Position numbers and translations under genes: made by a program. This document shows positions 16,361 through 25,588 of a DNA stretch of 64,000 nucleotides, one piece after another. Source of the stretch: Eubacteriales bacterium (GTDB lineage Bacteria > Bacillota > Clostridia > Lachnospirales > Lachnospiraceae). The notes beneath the pieces were generated by a model. It saw only the letters and a list, made by a program, of their open reading frames with translations. It was not told where the DNA came from and ran no database searches. Where the stretch lies: the NCBI GenBank assembly GCA_030536555.1, contig JAUNPU010000005.1:108021-172020 (forward strand), given 5' to 3'. Each line of letters opens with the position of its first letter. Positions within the stretch are counted from its first letter, which is position 1.

Positions 16361-16624
16361 TTATCTCCCGCTCTTCAGCCACTCCTTCACCTCCGGCACC
16401 GACCGTCCTTCTTCCCGCAGTCTCCGGATCAGCGCCACCCGCTCCACACTCTCCTCCCGCCGGTATCTGCGGGTCAGGTTCTCTTCCTCCTGCTCAAAGG
16501 GCAGCATCCCTTCCTCCGTATAGAACTTCAGCGTACTGTACCGGCACCCGGTCAGCCGCGCCAGCTCTCCGATGGAAATGTACTCGGAAGCAAGAATTTT
16601 TTCCATAGTTCTCTGTCTCGACAT
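16361..16624 (-). CDS. Small MerR-type HTH regulator
   Basis: An 87-residue protein consisting of little more than a MerR winged helix: YISIGELARLTGCRYSTLKF then YTEEGMLPF and RRYRREESVERVALIRRLRE. The usual long dimerisation helix and effector domain are missing, so it is either a minimal regulator or an excisionase-like DNA-binding protein. AGGAGG lies before the ATG at 16624. Upstream (16625-16763) there are two degenerate copies of a roughly 25-base sequence containing CCTCAACTG. Confidence 0.82.
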   Translation of the reverse strand: MSRQRTMEKILASEYISIGELARLTGCRYSTLKFYTEEGMLPFEQEEENLTRRYRREESVERVALIRRLREEGRSVPEVKEWLKSGR

Positions 16625-16763
16625 CTCTGCCTCCTATCCCTTTTCTTCCTGACGTATTCTGACGCCTTCTCCTCAACTGCCCTGTGGTTTCTGGTGCCTT
16701 ACTTACCACCTTTCCCTCAACTGATTTGTAGTTTTCAGTCTTCCGCACCGCGCCGACAGCTCA

Positions 16764-17681
16764 CTACATATACGCCGGAATCAGGCACACGCCCTGGATT
16801 GGAATATGGCGTACCTGCACCGTCTTCGGGAAGATGCGGTAATAAATATTATCCACCCGCAGCAGAGTCTCCTCACCGAACTTCACATCCTCCACATAAT
16901 GCCCCCGCTCACACAGGAATGTCATCACTTCCATCCGTCGGCTCATCACATTGCTTCCCAGCACCACAAAATCGATGAAAATCGCCTGCCGCCGCTCCAG
17001 AAATGGAAACAGCAGCACAACGCCCTCCAGATAGGGATTGGAAAACAGGTTCTTCTTTCCTCTCAGAAAGCCGGCAGCAAAGTGCTCCCATCTATCGTGG
17101 AACTCCGTCTGCCACAGTACCCGATACAGCTCCCGCTTTGAGGAGGCATCCAGCATCCGCCGATGAATCACATTCTGCTCCTCCACGGAAAAGAGATCAT
17201 GAATACACTCACTTTCCCGAAGCAGCCACAGCATACATACCGCCTCCAGCGTCACCGGTCCTTCCTCCAGAATCTCCGCCCGAATCCGCTCCGTGATTCC
17301 CAGATACGTCTCCCGGACCGTCCGGTACACCTTCATGGACACATCCGCTGTATAGTAGTTCATGTCCGCCCCCAGAATATCCGGTGCTTCCTCCATGCTG
17401 CCGTCTGCAATCAGCAGCCCCGCAGTCTCCTGCTCCAGCTCCTGAGCCTCCTTCTTCTTCATCTGGCAGACATCCTTCAGTCCTTCCTCCAGCCGTTCCT
17501 TCCACTGTGTGCGGTCCATGGCATCCAGCTCTTCCTCACTTTTCCCCCACAACTGCTCTTCCAGCAGCTTTCCGGCGGCCACAGCGCGAAGCACCGCACT
17601 TTTCGCCGTCGTCATATGCAGACTGGACTGACCATCCAGTCCCACCAATGCGTATTGCAGCCATAACGGATAATCCTTCAT
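16764..17681 (-). CDS. Conserved protein of unknown function, faint GPP34-like character
   Basis: A 305-residue helical protein. The N-terminus (YPLWLQYALVGLDGQSSLHM then AKSAVLRAVAAGKLLEE) recalls the start of GPP34/VPS74-like phosphoinositide-binding proteins, but the match is weak and I would not assign it. The middle holds basic/acidic helices and a segment VVLLFPFLERRQAIFIDFVV that may be a surface or membrane-contact strand pair. No catalytic motif is evident. GGAGGGGAG precedes the ATG. The gene stands alone with a repeat-rich spacer upstream. Confidence 0.65.
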   Translation of the reverse strand: MKDYPLWLQYALVGLDGQSSLHMTTAKSAVLRAVAAGKLLEEQLWGKSEEELDAMDRTQWKERLEEGLKDVCQMKKKEAQELEQETAGLLIADGSMEEAPDILGADMNYYTADVSMKVYRTVRETYLGITERIRAEILEEGPVTLEAVCMLWLLRESECIHDLFSVEEQNVIHRRMLDASSKRELYRVLWQTEFHDRWEHFAAGFLRGKKNLFSNPYLEGVVLLFPFLERRQAIFIDFVVLGSNVMSRRMEVMTFLCERGHYVEDVKFGEETLLRVDNIYYRIFPKTVQVRHIPIQGVCLIPAYM

Positions 17682-17739
17682 CGTTCTCCCCTCCCGGCAT
17701 CCTGTTTATTTCCTGCCATTTATTGCTTACTGTTATTTG

Positions 17740-17802
17740 CTCACTACTTACCGTCTATCACTCACTACTTACTGCCTACCACTCGCCACTTATTACTTAC
17801 TA
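17740..17802. repeat. 21-base tandem repeat, three copies
   Basis: Units 17740-17760, 17761-17781 and 17782-17802 share CTCACTACTTAC; a decayed unit precedes them. They lie in the 334-base gene-free stretch 17682-18015, whose only other recognisable content is the nifJ terminator. Confidence 0.8.
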
Positions 17803-17888
17803 CTTACGATTTAAATATAGCACAGCTGCGCCAAACATGCAACAAAAAATCTGAAAATGCGTCACTGGCGCGTTTCCCGATATGCATG

Positions 17889-17930
17889 GCAAAAAAAGAA
17901 ATCCCCCGCATCCATAACGGACACAGGGGA
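17889..17930 (-). terminator. nifJ terminator
   Basis: On the minus strand TCCCCTGTGTCC (17919-17930) pairs with GGATGCGGGGGA (17902-17913) with two weak positions, followed by a T-rich run ending at 17891. Confidence 0.8.
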
Positions 17931-18015
17931 CCTCTCTGTTTATTGTTCATTTCCGCGGCGGTCGCCGGAGGAACATGCACGCATATTCCGTCGGCCCATC
18001 GCTTGCGAATATTTA

Positions 18016-21000
18016 TTAGTTATTGCCGTACAGAGCAACCAGCTTGGACAGATACTCGTATCTCTCCTTAGCCTCGTTCTCGTTCTTAGCAAACAGGTTA
18101 GCTGCTCTCTCCGGATTCTTCATAGCCAGAGATGCGTAACGAACCTCGCCCTTTAAGAAGTCCTGATAGCCTTCCATGTTCGGAGCCTTGCTGTCTAAGG
18201 AGAACTTGTTCTCAGCAGCCGGGTTGTAACGGAAGTTGTTCCAGTAACCGGTCTCAACTGCCAGCTTCTCCTCGGTCTGAGCTTTCGCCATACCCTTCTT
18301 GATACCATGGTTGATACACGGAGCGTAAGCCATGATCAGGGACGGACCCGGATAAGCCTCTGCCTCTGCGATAGCCTTAACGGTCTGAGCGTAGTCAGCA
18401 CCCATGGAAATCTGAGCAACGTATACATAGCCGTAGCTCATAGCGATGGAAGCCAGATCTTTCTTCTTGGTCTCTTTACCGCCAGCTGCGAACTGAGCAA
18501 CTGCACCAGTCTTGGTAGCCTTGGAGGACTGACCGCCGGTGTTGGAGTAAACCTCGGTATCGAATACCATGATGTTGATATCCTTGCCGCTTGCAAGAAC
18601 GTGGTCAACACCACCGAAACCGATATCGTAGGACCATCCGTCACCACCGAAGATCCACTGGGACTTCTTAGCCAGGTAGTTCTTGTTAGCAACGATGTAC
18701 TTGCAGGTGTCGCAGTCACAGCCATCCAGAGCTGCAACCAGCTTATCGGTAGCAGAACCGTTCAGAGCACCGATACCGAAGGTATCTAACCACTCCTTGC
18801 AAGCTGCCTTTACTTCTTCAGAAGCGTTCTCATTTGCTGCAACAGCTTCTACTTTCTCTTTTAACTCATCACGGATTGCGTTCTGAGCCAGTAACATACC
18901 ATAACCGAACTCAGCTGCATCCTCGAACAGGGAGTTATCCCATGCCGGACCCTGACCCTTAGCATTTACGGTGTAAGGAGTGGACGGTGAGGAGTTGCCC
19001 CAGATAGAGGAACATCCGGTTGCGTTTGCGATATACATTCTGTCACCGAACAGCTGGGTGATCAGCTTCGCATACGGAGTCTCACCACAACCTGCACATG
19101 CGCCGGAGAACTCAAGCAACGGCTGCTTGAACTGGCTGCCCTTAACGGTGGTCTCTTTGAACTTCTCAATAACATCCTGCTTAACCGGCAGTTTTACGGT
19201 GTAGTCGTATACCGGCTGCTCATCAAGATGAGCCTCTAACTTATCCATGGTCAGAGCCTTCTCGCCCTTCTTGCCCGGACATACGTTAGCACAGGAACCA
19301 CAACCGGTACAGTCAAGAGCGGAAATGCTCATGGTGAACTTGTACTGCGGCATACCGGTCATCGGCAGAACCTGGGTGCCTTCCGGCAGAGCAGCTGCCT
19401 CTTCCTCGGTCAGTGCAACCGGACGGATAACTGCGTGCGGACATACATAGGAACAGAAGTTACACTGGATACAGTTCTCGCTGTTCCATACCGGAACGTT
19501 AACTGCGATACCACGTTTCTCGTATGCAGCAGAACCGGACGGGGTATTACCATCAACGTACTCGTTGAATGCGGATACCGGCAGAGTGTTACCTTCCTGA
19601 GCGGAAACCTTGGTCTGAATGTTGTTAACGAAATCAACAACGTCCTTACGTCCCTCGGTTACTACCTTGTAGTCCAGACCTTCGTCTGCGCAGGATTTCC
19701 AGGACTCCGGAACTTCTACTTTCACTACGCCCTGAGCACCAGCCTCGATTGCTGCCCAGTTCTTCTTAACAACGTCCTCACCCTTACGGCCGTAGGTCTT
19801 CTGAGCTGCTGCTTTCATCAGGTCGATTGCCTTCTCCTCCGGAATGATACCGGTCAGTTTGAAGAATGCAGACTGCAGAATGGTATTGATACGGGTCGGG
19901 CCCATGCCGGTCTCGATACCGATCTTAACACCGTCGATGGTGTAGAAGTTGATGTTGTGATCAGCGATGAACTTCTTCATCTGACCCGGCAGATGCTTGT
20001 CCAGCTCCTCTGCGTTCCACGCGCAGTTCAGCAGGAAGGTACCGCCGTCAACCAGCTCCTGAACCATGTTGTACTTACGAACGTATGCCGGGTTGTGGCA
20101 TGCTACGAAGTTAGCCTGATGGATCAGGTAGGTGGATTTGATCTTCTTATGACCGAAACGCAGGTGGGACATGGTAACACCACCGGATTTCTTGGAGTCA
20201 TAATCAAAATATGCCTGTGCATACATGTCGGTGTTATCACCGATGATCTTGATGGAGTTCTTGTTAGCACCTACAGTACCGTCTGCGCCCAGACCCCAGA
20301 ACTTACAGTTGGTAGTTCCTTCCGGAGTGGTAACAAGCGGAGCGCCAACCGGCAGAGACAGGTTGGTAACATCATCAACGATACCGGTGGTGAAGAACTT
20401 CTTCTCGGTGTTAGCGAAGATCTCAACGATCTGAGACGGAGTGGTGTCTTTGGAACCCAGACCGTAACGTCCGCCAGCGATCTCGACTGCATCGAACTTG
20501 GTTCCCTTCAGAGCTGCAACTACGTCTAAGTACAGCGGCTCGCCCAGAGCACCCGGCTCTTTGGTTCTGTCGAGAACGGTGATCTTCTTAACGGTCTCCG
20601 GAATCGCATTGATCAGAGCCTCTGCGCAGAACGGTCTGTACAGACGAACTTTTACAACACCAACCTTAGCGCCGCCAGCTACCAGGTAGTCGATGGTCTC
20701 TTCGATGGTATCATTTACAGAACCCATAGCAACGATTACGTGCTCAGCATCAGCTGCGCCGTAGTAGTTGAACAGCTTGTAGTCGGTACCGATCTTAGCA
20801 TTAACCTTGTCCATGTACTCCTGTACGATTGCCGGTAAAGCATCGTAGTACTGGTTACATGCCTCACGAGCCTGGAAGAAGATATCCGGGTTCTGAGCGG
20901 AGCCCTTCTGAGACGGGTTGTTCGGGTTCAGTGCTTTTGCACGGAAGTCAGCGATTGCATCCCAGTCAGCCATCTCAGCCAGATCTGCGTAATCCCACTC

Positions 21001-21552
21001 CTCGATCTTCTGGATCTCGTGAGAGGTACGGAAACCGTCGAAGAAGTTGATGAACGGAACTTTGCCCTTGATTGCTGCCAGGTGAGCAACCGGAGTCAAG
21101 TCCATAACTTCCTGTACGCTGGACTCACACAGCATAGCACAGCCGGTCTGACGGCATGCGTATACGTCGGAGTGATCACCGAAAATAGAAAGTGCATGGG
21201 AAGCGATAGCACGAGCGGATACGTTGAATACGCCCGGTAACTGCTCACCAGCGATCTTATACAGGTTAGGAATCATCAGTAACAGACCCTGAGAAGCGGT
21301 ATAGGTGGTGGTCAGAGCACCTGCAACCAGGGAACCGTGTACAGCACCTGCTGCACCAGCCTCAGACTGCATCTCTGTGATCTGAACGGTACGACCGAAG
21401 ATGTTCTTTCTTCCTTCGGTTGCCCACTCATCCGTATGCTCCGGCATTACGGAAGACGGAGTAATCGGGTACATTGCAGCTACTTCAGTAAACGCATATG
21501 AAGCATGAGCAGCAGCCTGATTACCATCCATGGTTTTCATTTTTCTTGCCAT
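18016..21552 (-). CDS. nifJ: Pyruvate:ferredoxin (flavodoxin) oxidoreductase
   Basis: A 1178-residue single-chain PFOR of normal length. Domain order is visible: the N-terminal pyrimidine-binding domain starting MKTMDGNQAAAHASYAFTEV with YPITPSS, the gamma-type domain, a coenzyme A-binding region, a two 4Fe-4S ferredoxin domain (CIQCNFCSYVCPH and CTGCGSCANVCPG at about 690-755) and the C-terminal thiamine diphosphate domain with CAGCGETPYAKL and GGDGWSYDIGFGG. It oxidises pyruvate to acetyl-CoA and CO2 with reduced ferredoxin, central to anaerobic fermentation. It is a single-gene unit with its own promoter, structured leader and terminator. The strongly biased codon choice fits high expression. 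Confidence 0.98.
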   Translation of the reverse strand: MARKMKTMDGNQAAAHASYAFTEVAAMYPITPSSVMPEHTDEWATEGRKNIFGRTVQITEMQSEAGAAGAVHGSLVAGALTTTYTASQGLLLMIPNLYKIAGEQLPGVFNVSARAIASHALSIFGDHSDVYACRQTGCAMLCESSVQEVMDLTPVAHLAAIKGKVPFINFFDGFRTSHEIQKIEEWDYADLAEMADWDAIADFRAKALNPNNPSQKGSAQNPDIFFQAREACNQYYDALPAIVQEYMDKVNAKIGTDYKLFNYYGAADAEHVIVAMGSVNDTIEETIDYLVAGGAKVGVVKVRLYRPFCAEALINAIPETVKKITVLDRTKEPGALGEPLYLDVVAALKGTKFDAVEIAGGRYGLGSKDTTPSQIVEIFANTEKKFFTTGIVDDVTNLSLPVGAPLVTTPEGTTNCKFWGLGADGTVGANKNSIKIIGDNTDMYAQAYFDYDSKKSGGVTMSHLRFGHKKIKSTYLIHQANFVACHNPAYVRKYNMVQELVDGGTFLLNCAWNAEELDKHLPGQMKKFIADHNINFYTIDGVKIGIETGMGPTRINTILQSAFFKLTGIIPEEKAIDLMKAAAQKTYGRKGEDVVKKNWAAIEAGAQGVVKVEVPESWKSCADEGLDYKVVTEGRKDVVDFVNNIQTKVSAQEGNTLPVSAFNEYVDGNTPSGSAAYEKRGIAVNVPVWNSENCIQCNFCSYVCPHAVIRPVALTEEEAAALPEGTQVLPMTGMPQYKFTMSISALDCTGCGSCANVCPGKKGEKALTMDKLEAHLDEQPVYDYTVKLPVKQDVIEKFKETTVKGSQFKQPLLEFSGACAGCGETPYAKLITQLFGDRMYIANATGCSSIWGNSSPSTPYTVNAKGQGPAWDNSLFEDAAEFGYGMLLAQNAIRDELKEKVEAVAANENASEEVKAACKEWLDTFGIGALNGSATDKLVAALDGCDCDTCKYIVANKNYLAKKSQWIFGGDGWSYDIGFGGVDHVLASGKDINIMVFDTEVYSNTGGQSSKATKTGAVAQFAAGGKETKKKDLASIAMSYGYVYVAQISMGADYAQTVKAIAEAEAYPGPSLIMAYAPCINHGIKKGMAKAQTEEKLAVETGYWNNFRYNPAAENKFSLDSKAPNMEGYQDFLKGEVRYASLAMKNPERAANLFAKNENEAKERYEYLSKLVALYGNN

Positions 21553-21580
21553 TTGATTTTCCTCCTACAAATGTGAATGT

Positions 21581-21654
21581 CCCGGAAGGCGTTCCGGGTA
21601 GTGTACCGGCAAAAAGCCGGACTTTCAGGTCCCTCCGTAAAGAGGAACTGACCT
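21581..21654 (-). promoter_or_regulatory. Structured 5' leader of nifJ with three consecutive stems
   Basis: In transcript order: an outer AGGTC/GACCT stem with an inner CCTC/GAGG stem (21627-21654), CCGGC-AAAAA-type loop-GCCGG (21606-21620) flanked by complementary AGT/ACT, then CCCGGAA/TTCCGGG (21581-21598). The last stem ends 12-15 bases before the ribosome binding site. It does not match a riboswitch class I recognise; it could be a stabilising leader or a regulatory element. Confidence 0.6.
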
Positions 21655-21661
21655 AATCAAT

Positions 21662-21689
21662 ATTATAACAACTTTTTGTCAATTTGCAA
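21662..21689 (-). promoter_or_regulatory. Predicted sigma-A promoter of nifJ
   Basis: TATAAT (21662-21667) is a perfect -10; TTGCAA (21684-21689) stands 16 bases upstream as -35. The start point would fall at about 21655, exactly where the first leader stem begins. Confidence 0.65.
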
Positions 21690-21760
21690 ATAAGAAAAGA
21701 AGAATTTCGCGTATTATTTTGCATACAATGCATAAACTATCCCCATTGCCTTACAGCATC

Positions 21761-21792
21761 AAAAAATGCCGGAATCTCTTCCGACATTTTTT
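21761..21792. terminator. Hairpin terminator behind the VanW protein gene
   Basis: AAAAAATGCCGGAA (21761-21774), TCTC loop, and a complement with one mismatch (21779-21792) with T runs on both sides. Confidence 0.8.
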
Positions 21793-21819
21793 GTATTTTC
21801 TGTATGTTTTTCGATTCTG

Positions 21820-23985
21820 TTATGCTCCCGGATTCGGTGCGATGGTCTGAATCTCACCGCCGTTTCCCGGTGCTCCGCCCGGAGCAGGGCTGCCTCCTGT
21901 CGGCGCCTCTCCTCCCGGTGCACTGCCCGGATTCTGAGTCGGTGCGGAGGTGTCTGAGCCGCCCGGCTTCTGTGTATTGGTGCCCGGCGCCTCGGTCCTG
22001 TCAGGCTTCGGTGCCGCTGTCGTCGGCGCTTCTCCGTCTCCCGGTCCAGGTGCTGCCGTAGTCGGTGCTGACGTTCCGCCCGGCTTCGTGGCCTCAGCAC
22101 TGCTTCCGTCACCCGGCTTTGGACTGCCGCCGCCCGGCTTCTCCGTCTCTGCTCCGCTGGATTCAGCGCCGCCCTGATGGAGTCCGTCTCCCGCTCCTTC
22201 CGGTGCCGGAGCGCTCTGGCTCGGATCGATCACGCCCTCCGCAGGTGTCTCTCCCGGCTGGGTCTCCGCCACAGTGCCGGAGGTATTGCGCAGGATGACC
22301 GGCGTATGTCCCTTATAGGTAACGTGATGATCCACTTCCTCACTCACCACTTCTCCATTCTTCTTGATCACAAGGCGGGTCTCCCAGCGGCTTCCCTGAG
22401 ATCCCTTGCTCTTCACCTTCTCAACGCCCGGCTCCAGGGTCGGGTCCTCCTCGTAAGTCGGGGTCGGCAGATCCATATCCTTGATCTTGGTAGACTTTAA
22501 GGAACGGGTCTCACCCTCTTCCAGTACCGGAATGCCGTATATGGACACAGTCACGGTCTGATCCGCATAATGGGCGCGGATACCGATACCGGCGCTGGTA
22601 TTGTTGACGAACTTGTAGTCCGGTCCGCCCCAGCTGACGGTCGCATCGGTTCCCGGCGTCACGTAGGACGGCTCATAGGTATGAGAACGGCGCACCGTAG
22701 TCTTGAGACCTGCCTTCACCACTGCATTGTATAAGGTAGAGGATGTCTGGCAGACACCGCCGCCAATCTCCTCAACCACCTCGCCGTTGTTGTAGGCAGC
22801 TGCTCCCTGATAGCCCTTCTCAGCCGTTCTCTGTCCCACGGTCTCATTGAAGGAGAATTCCTGTCCCGGCTGGATGACCGTACCGTTCAGTGCCTGTGCA
22901 GACAGCTTGACGTTGGTATTTCTCTTGCTGTTGGCCGTTGTCTTGGTAGTAAAGGAACCAATCTTTTCGTAGCGCTCCCTTGCCGCCGCCTCGGAATACT
23001 CCGGCTCCACCACAGCCACGGAAGCCGTAAGCACAGCGTCGAACTTCTTGTCATTGACTGCCGCCAGAATATCTGTCGCCAGCTTCTCCTGATCCACCGC
23101 CACGCCGGTTTCTGCCCCGGAGAAGATGAACTTGTCCGCAGCAGCATCATAGCTGGAAATGGAACCGTTCTTCGCTTTCTTGTCCCACTGCGCCGCCACT
23201 GCCGCTGCCGCTTCCTTCGCCGCCTCATCCAGTCCTGTGGTATCCAGAGAATAGCTCTCCTTCGCCTCACCGGAGTAGATTTCATCCAGCAGCGCATCCA
23301 CCTTGCCAGCCATCAGATCCGGCACATCGGCAGTTTTCTCTTCCCAGGTGACCTTCATCGCCCACGGGAAATCCTTCAGAATCGCTTTTTTCGCCTCATC
23401 TCTGGACATGCCCGTAATATCAATGCCGTCCACCTTGACATTCTTCTGAAGCTCCGTCTCTGCCACGGTCGTGATCTCCGGCTGCCCGGCTCCTGTCTCC
23501 TCTTTCTTCATTCCCTTCATCAGAAATACGATGCAGGTAATGGCAAGGATCAGCACAATGCCGCCGATTGCCAGCGTCGCAAACCCGGAGCCGCCTCTGC
23601 GCCCGGAGTTTCGTCTGCGTCCGCCGCTTCTTCGTCCGCCCCGGTAGCTGTAGCCGCTTCTTCCGGTGCCCGCACTTCTGGTTCCCGTTCTGGAACCTCC
23701 GCTCCGGTAGCTGCTTCCCGTACTCCCTGTGCTTCTGGAGCCGCTGCCTCCGGCACTTCTGCTGCCTGTACTTCTGGAGCTGCTTCCTCCTGCACTTCTG
23801 GAACTGCTGCTTCCCGCGCTTCTGGTTCCTGTACTCCTGTCCGCCGTGCTTCGGGACGCCGCACCTCTGGAAGAACCGCTCCTCGATGCCCCCGCACCTT
23901 GTCTGGCGCTCTGCCCGCTTCTGGATGGGCTTCCCTTCGCTCTGGATCTTCCTGAACCGGAGTCATACTGTTCGTTATATCTCAT
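21820..23985 (-). CDS. VanW family cell-wall protein with low-complexity tails
   Basis: A 721-residue membrane-anchored protein. Residues 1-130 are a basic Ser/Arg/Gly low-complexity region (SRSTGSRSAGG-type repeats), placed in the cytoplasm by the single membrane helix GFATLAIGGIVLILAITCI (about 136-158). Outside follow a peptidoglycan-binding PG_binding_4-like domain, a VanW domain (QPGQEFSFNETVGQRT, then GGGVCQTSSTLYNAVVKAGL) and a G5-like domain with ETRLVIKKNGE. The last 140 residues are Pro/Gly/Thr-rich and lack a sortase signal. VanW domains are linked to glycopeptide resistance clusters and to general wall metabolism; here there are no van genes. The reading frame on both tails is maintained by repeat DNA and may differ in length between strains. 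Confidence 0.9.
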   Translation of the reverse strand: MRYNEQYDSGSGRSRAKGSPSRSGQSARQGAGASRSGSSRGAASRSTADRSTGTRSAGSSSSRSAGGSSSRSTGSRSAGGSGSRSTGSTGSSYRSGGSRTGTRSAGTGRSGYSYRGGRRSGGRRRNSGRRGGSGFATLAIGGIVLILAITCIVFLMKGMKKEETGAGQPEITTVAETELQKNVKVDGIDITGMSRDEAKKAILKDFPWAMKVTWEEKTADVPDLMAGKVDALLDEIYSGEAKESYSLDTTGLDEAAKEAAAAVAAQWDKKAKNGSISSYDAAADKFIFSGAETGVAVDQEKLATDILAAVNDKKFDAVLTASVAVVEPEYSEAAARERYEKIGSFTTKTTANSKRNTNVKLSAQALNGTVIQPGQEFSFNETVGQRTAEKGYQGAAAYNNGEVVEEIGGGVCQTSSTLYNAVVKAGLKTTVRRSHTYEPSYVTPGTDATVSWGGPDYKFVNNTSAGIGIRAHYADQTVTVSIYGIPVLEEGETRSLKSTKIKDMDLPTPTYEEDPTLEPGVEKVKSKGSQGSRWETRLVIKKNGEVVSEEVDHHVTYKGHTPVILRNTSGTVAETQPGETPAEGVIDPSQSAPAPEGAGDGLHQGGAESSGAETEKPGGGSPKPGDGSSAEATKPGGTSAPTTAAPGPGDGEAPTTAAPKPDRTEAPGTNTQKPGGSDTSAPTQNPGSAPGGEAPTGGSPAPGGAPGNGGEIQTIAPNPGA

Positions 23986-24124
23986 GCTTCACTTTCACCT
24001 GTTTCTTTTCTTTTTCCAAATGGAACTGACCACGTGCGCAGTCTCCTCCAATTATGAATACCAAAAGAGTATACCATATTTCTGAAAAAAAGGAATTACA
24101 AAATTACAAATTTTTCGACTGAAT

Positions 24125-25165
24125 TTATAGCGAACTTAAATATAAATCAGTCAGGCTGCAGCGGGTATTGCCCTGATAGCCGGTGGTTGTCCTGGCAGCT
24201 GCCAGAGAATTGAGGATTGCCTCCTCCGTGGCATCCGACGCGGCGCGGAATGCCGCCTCCAGCTTATCCTCCCGCAGGATCCTCATGGTATGCACGTCCG
24301 GTCCCTCGCCGGTGACCACCCGGTTGGCTGTCGTAAATCCGATGACGATATCGCCGCTTCCGTGCCCCATATAGGAGCCGCACCGGGACAGACCGGCTCC
24401 GGCACGCTTGATGATCCGCTTTAACTGGCGGTCGCTGACCGGAAGGTCCGTCGCCACGATCATCATAATAGACCCCTTGTCAAGCTCCGCCTCCTCGATC
24501 CGCTTCGCAATCTCCGGTCCGATAAGATCTCCGTTCAGTCTCAAGTCCCTGGTCCGCCCGAAGTTGGACTGCACCAGCACGCCCAGGGTATAGGTTGCTC
24601 CGTCATATTCCATCACGCGGGATGCAGAGCCGATGCCGCCCTTGCAGCCGAAGCAGATGGTTCCCGTCCCGGCACCCACGCAGCCCTCCTCAAAGTCCTC
24701 TGTGGCACCGGCAATGGCAGCGTCCACCTCCGCCTTTCCCACCACGCGCTCCTGAATGTTGTTCAGGGTGGCATCATTGCACTCTCCCACCACCGGATTG
24801 ATGGACCGAACCTGGGTCCCCTCCGCCTTGCACCGCTCGATCATGTAGTCCACCACCGCGTCATGAACCTTCCCCACGTTCAGAGTGTTGGTCAGCGCGA
24901 TCGGCGTCTCCAGGGTTCCCAGCTCCTCCACCTGTACCAGTCCCTGGGACTTGCCGAAGCCATTGTGGATATACGCCGCCGCCGTCAGCTTGCGGGTAAA
25001 CGGGTTGTCCGCGCAGGGCATGATCACGGTCACACCGGTCTTATGCTCCGGCGTATCGATGGTGGCATGTCCCACCTTCACCCCCGGCACATCCGTGATC
25101 TTGTTGAGCCTTCCCGGAGTCCCCTCTCCAATGATGATTCCATAATCTCTGATTCTTTTTGCCAT
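24125..25165 (-). CDS. P1 family peptidase (DmpA/BapA-like aminopeptidase)
   Basis: A 346-residue Ntn-hydrolase. The N-terminal ITDVPGVKVGHATI, the NTLNVGKVHDAV block, GAGTGTICFGCKGGIGSASR and the C-terminal CGSYMGHGSGDIVIGFTTAN match the S58/P1 family, which matures by self-cleavage before a Ser (the Gly-Ser in that last block is the likely site) and then cleaves N-terminal residues from peptides or amides, in some cases beta- or D-peptides. The start at 25165 follows AGGTGG by five bases; a GTG three codons upstream is possible. It stands alone between the VanW gene and a divergent small gene. Confidence 0.92.
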   Translation of the reverse strand: MAKRIRDYGIIIGEGTPGRLNKITDVPGVKVGHATIDTPEHKTGVTVIMPCADNPFTRKLTAAAYIHNGFGKSQGLVQVEELGTLETPIALTNTLNVGKVHDAVVDYMIERCKAEGTQVRSINPVVGECNDATLNNIQERVVGKAEVDAAIAGATEDFEEGCVGAGTGTICFGCKGGIGSASRVMEYDGATYTLGVLVQSNFGRTRDLRLNGDLIGPEIAKRIEEAELDKGSIMMIVATDLPVSDRQLKRIIKRAGAGLSRCGSYMGHGSGDIVIGFTTANRVVTGEGPDVHTMRILREDKLEAAFRAASDATEEAILNSLAAARTTTGYQGNTRCSLTDLYLSSL

Positions 25166-25270
25166 TTTTTCCACCTATTTTCCTGTAATTTTGTTGTTGC
25201 GTCAGAAAAATGATGCTTTAATGATGCATCTTTTTTCGAATTTCCCCTGTGATTTTGGATATTTTCTCGA

Positions 25271-25299
25271 TTGTTATTTGCCTCCGTGCCTGTTATACT
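25271..25299 (+). promoter_or_regulatory. Predicted sigma-A promoter of the 78-residue protein gene
   Basis: TTGTTA (25271-25276) and TATACT (25294-25299) are 17 bases apart and a TG pair precedes the -10 in extended position. Confidence 0.65.
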
Positions 25300-25346
25300 G
25301 TGGCTGTTAAAAGATTAACCAGCCATTATGAATGGAGGAAAACACT

Positions 25347-25583
25347 ATGAAAATCCAGAATATTACCAATGTCGATGCTTTTTTCAAGGTCATTGACGAG
25401 TGCAAGGGCACCGTTGAGCTGATCTCCCCGGAGGGCGACCGCATCAACTTAAAGTCCAAGCTGTCCCAGTATCTGTCCATGGCATCCATTTTCTCGAATG
25501 GTTATATCAGAGAGCTGGATCTTGTTGCCCACGACAGAGAGGACATCGAGAGACTGATCAAATACATGTACCAGGGCGAGTAA
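25347..25583 (+). CDS. Small protein of unknown function (78 residues)
   Basis: A compact alpha/beta protein without signal peptide or Cys. It starts MKIQNITNVDAFFKVIDE and has a charged middle with PEGDRINLKSK and a C-terminal helix EDIERLIKYMYQGE. Ribosome binding site GGAGGA lies seven bases before the ATG at 25347, and a good promoter precedes it, so it is clearly a gene. It converges on the AI-2E family gene with only five bases between the stops. I do not recognise a function; the pattern is similar to conserved short proteins found in Lachnospiraceae. Confidence 0.82.
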   Translation: MKIQNITNVDAFFKVIDECKGTVELISPEGDRINLKSKLSQYLSMASIFSNGYIRELDLVAHDREDIERLIKYMYQGE

Positions 25584-25588
25584 TCCCC

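Noticed and set aside
19435..20529. Plus-strand open frame of 364 codons opposite nifJ
   Set aside because: Antisense shadow of a highly biased gene; no ribosome binding site and no recognisable protein.
21820..23985. Glycopeptide (vancomycin) resistance locus because of the VanW domain
   Set aside because: No vanH, ligase, vanX or vanRS gene nearby; VanW domains are common in wall proteins of Clostridia.
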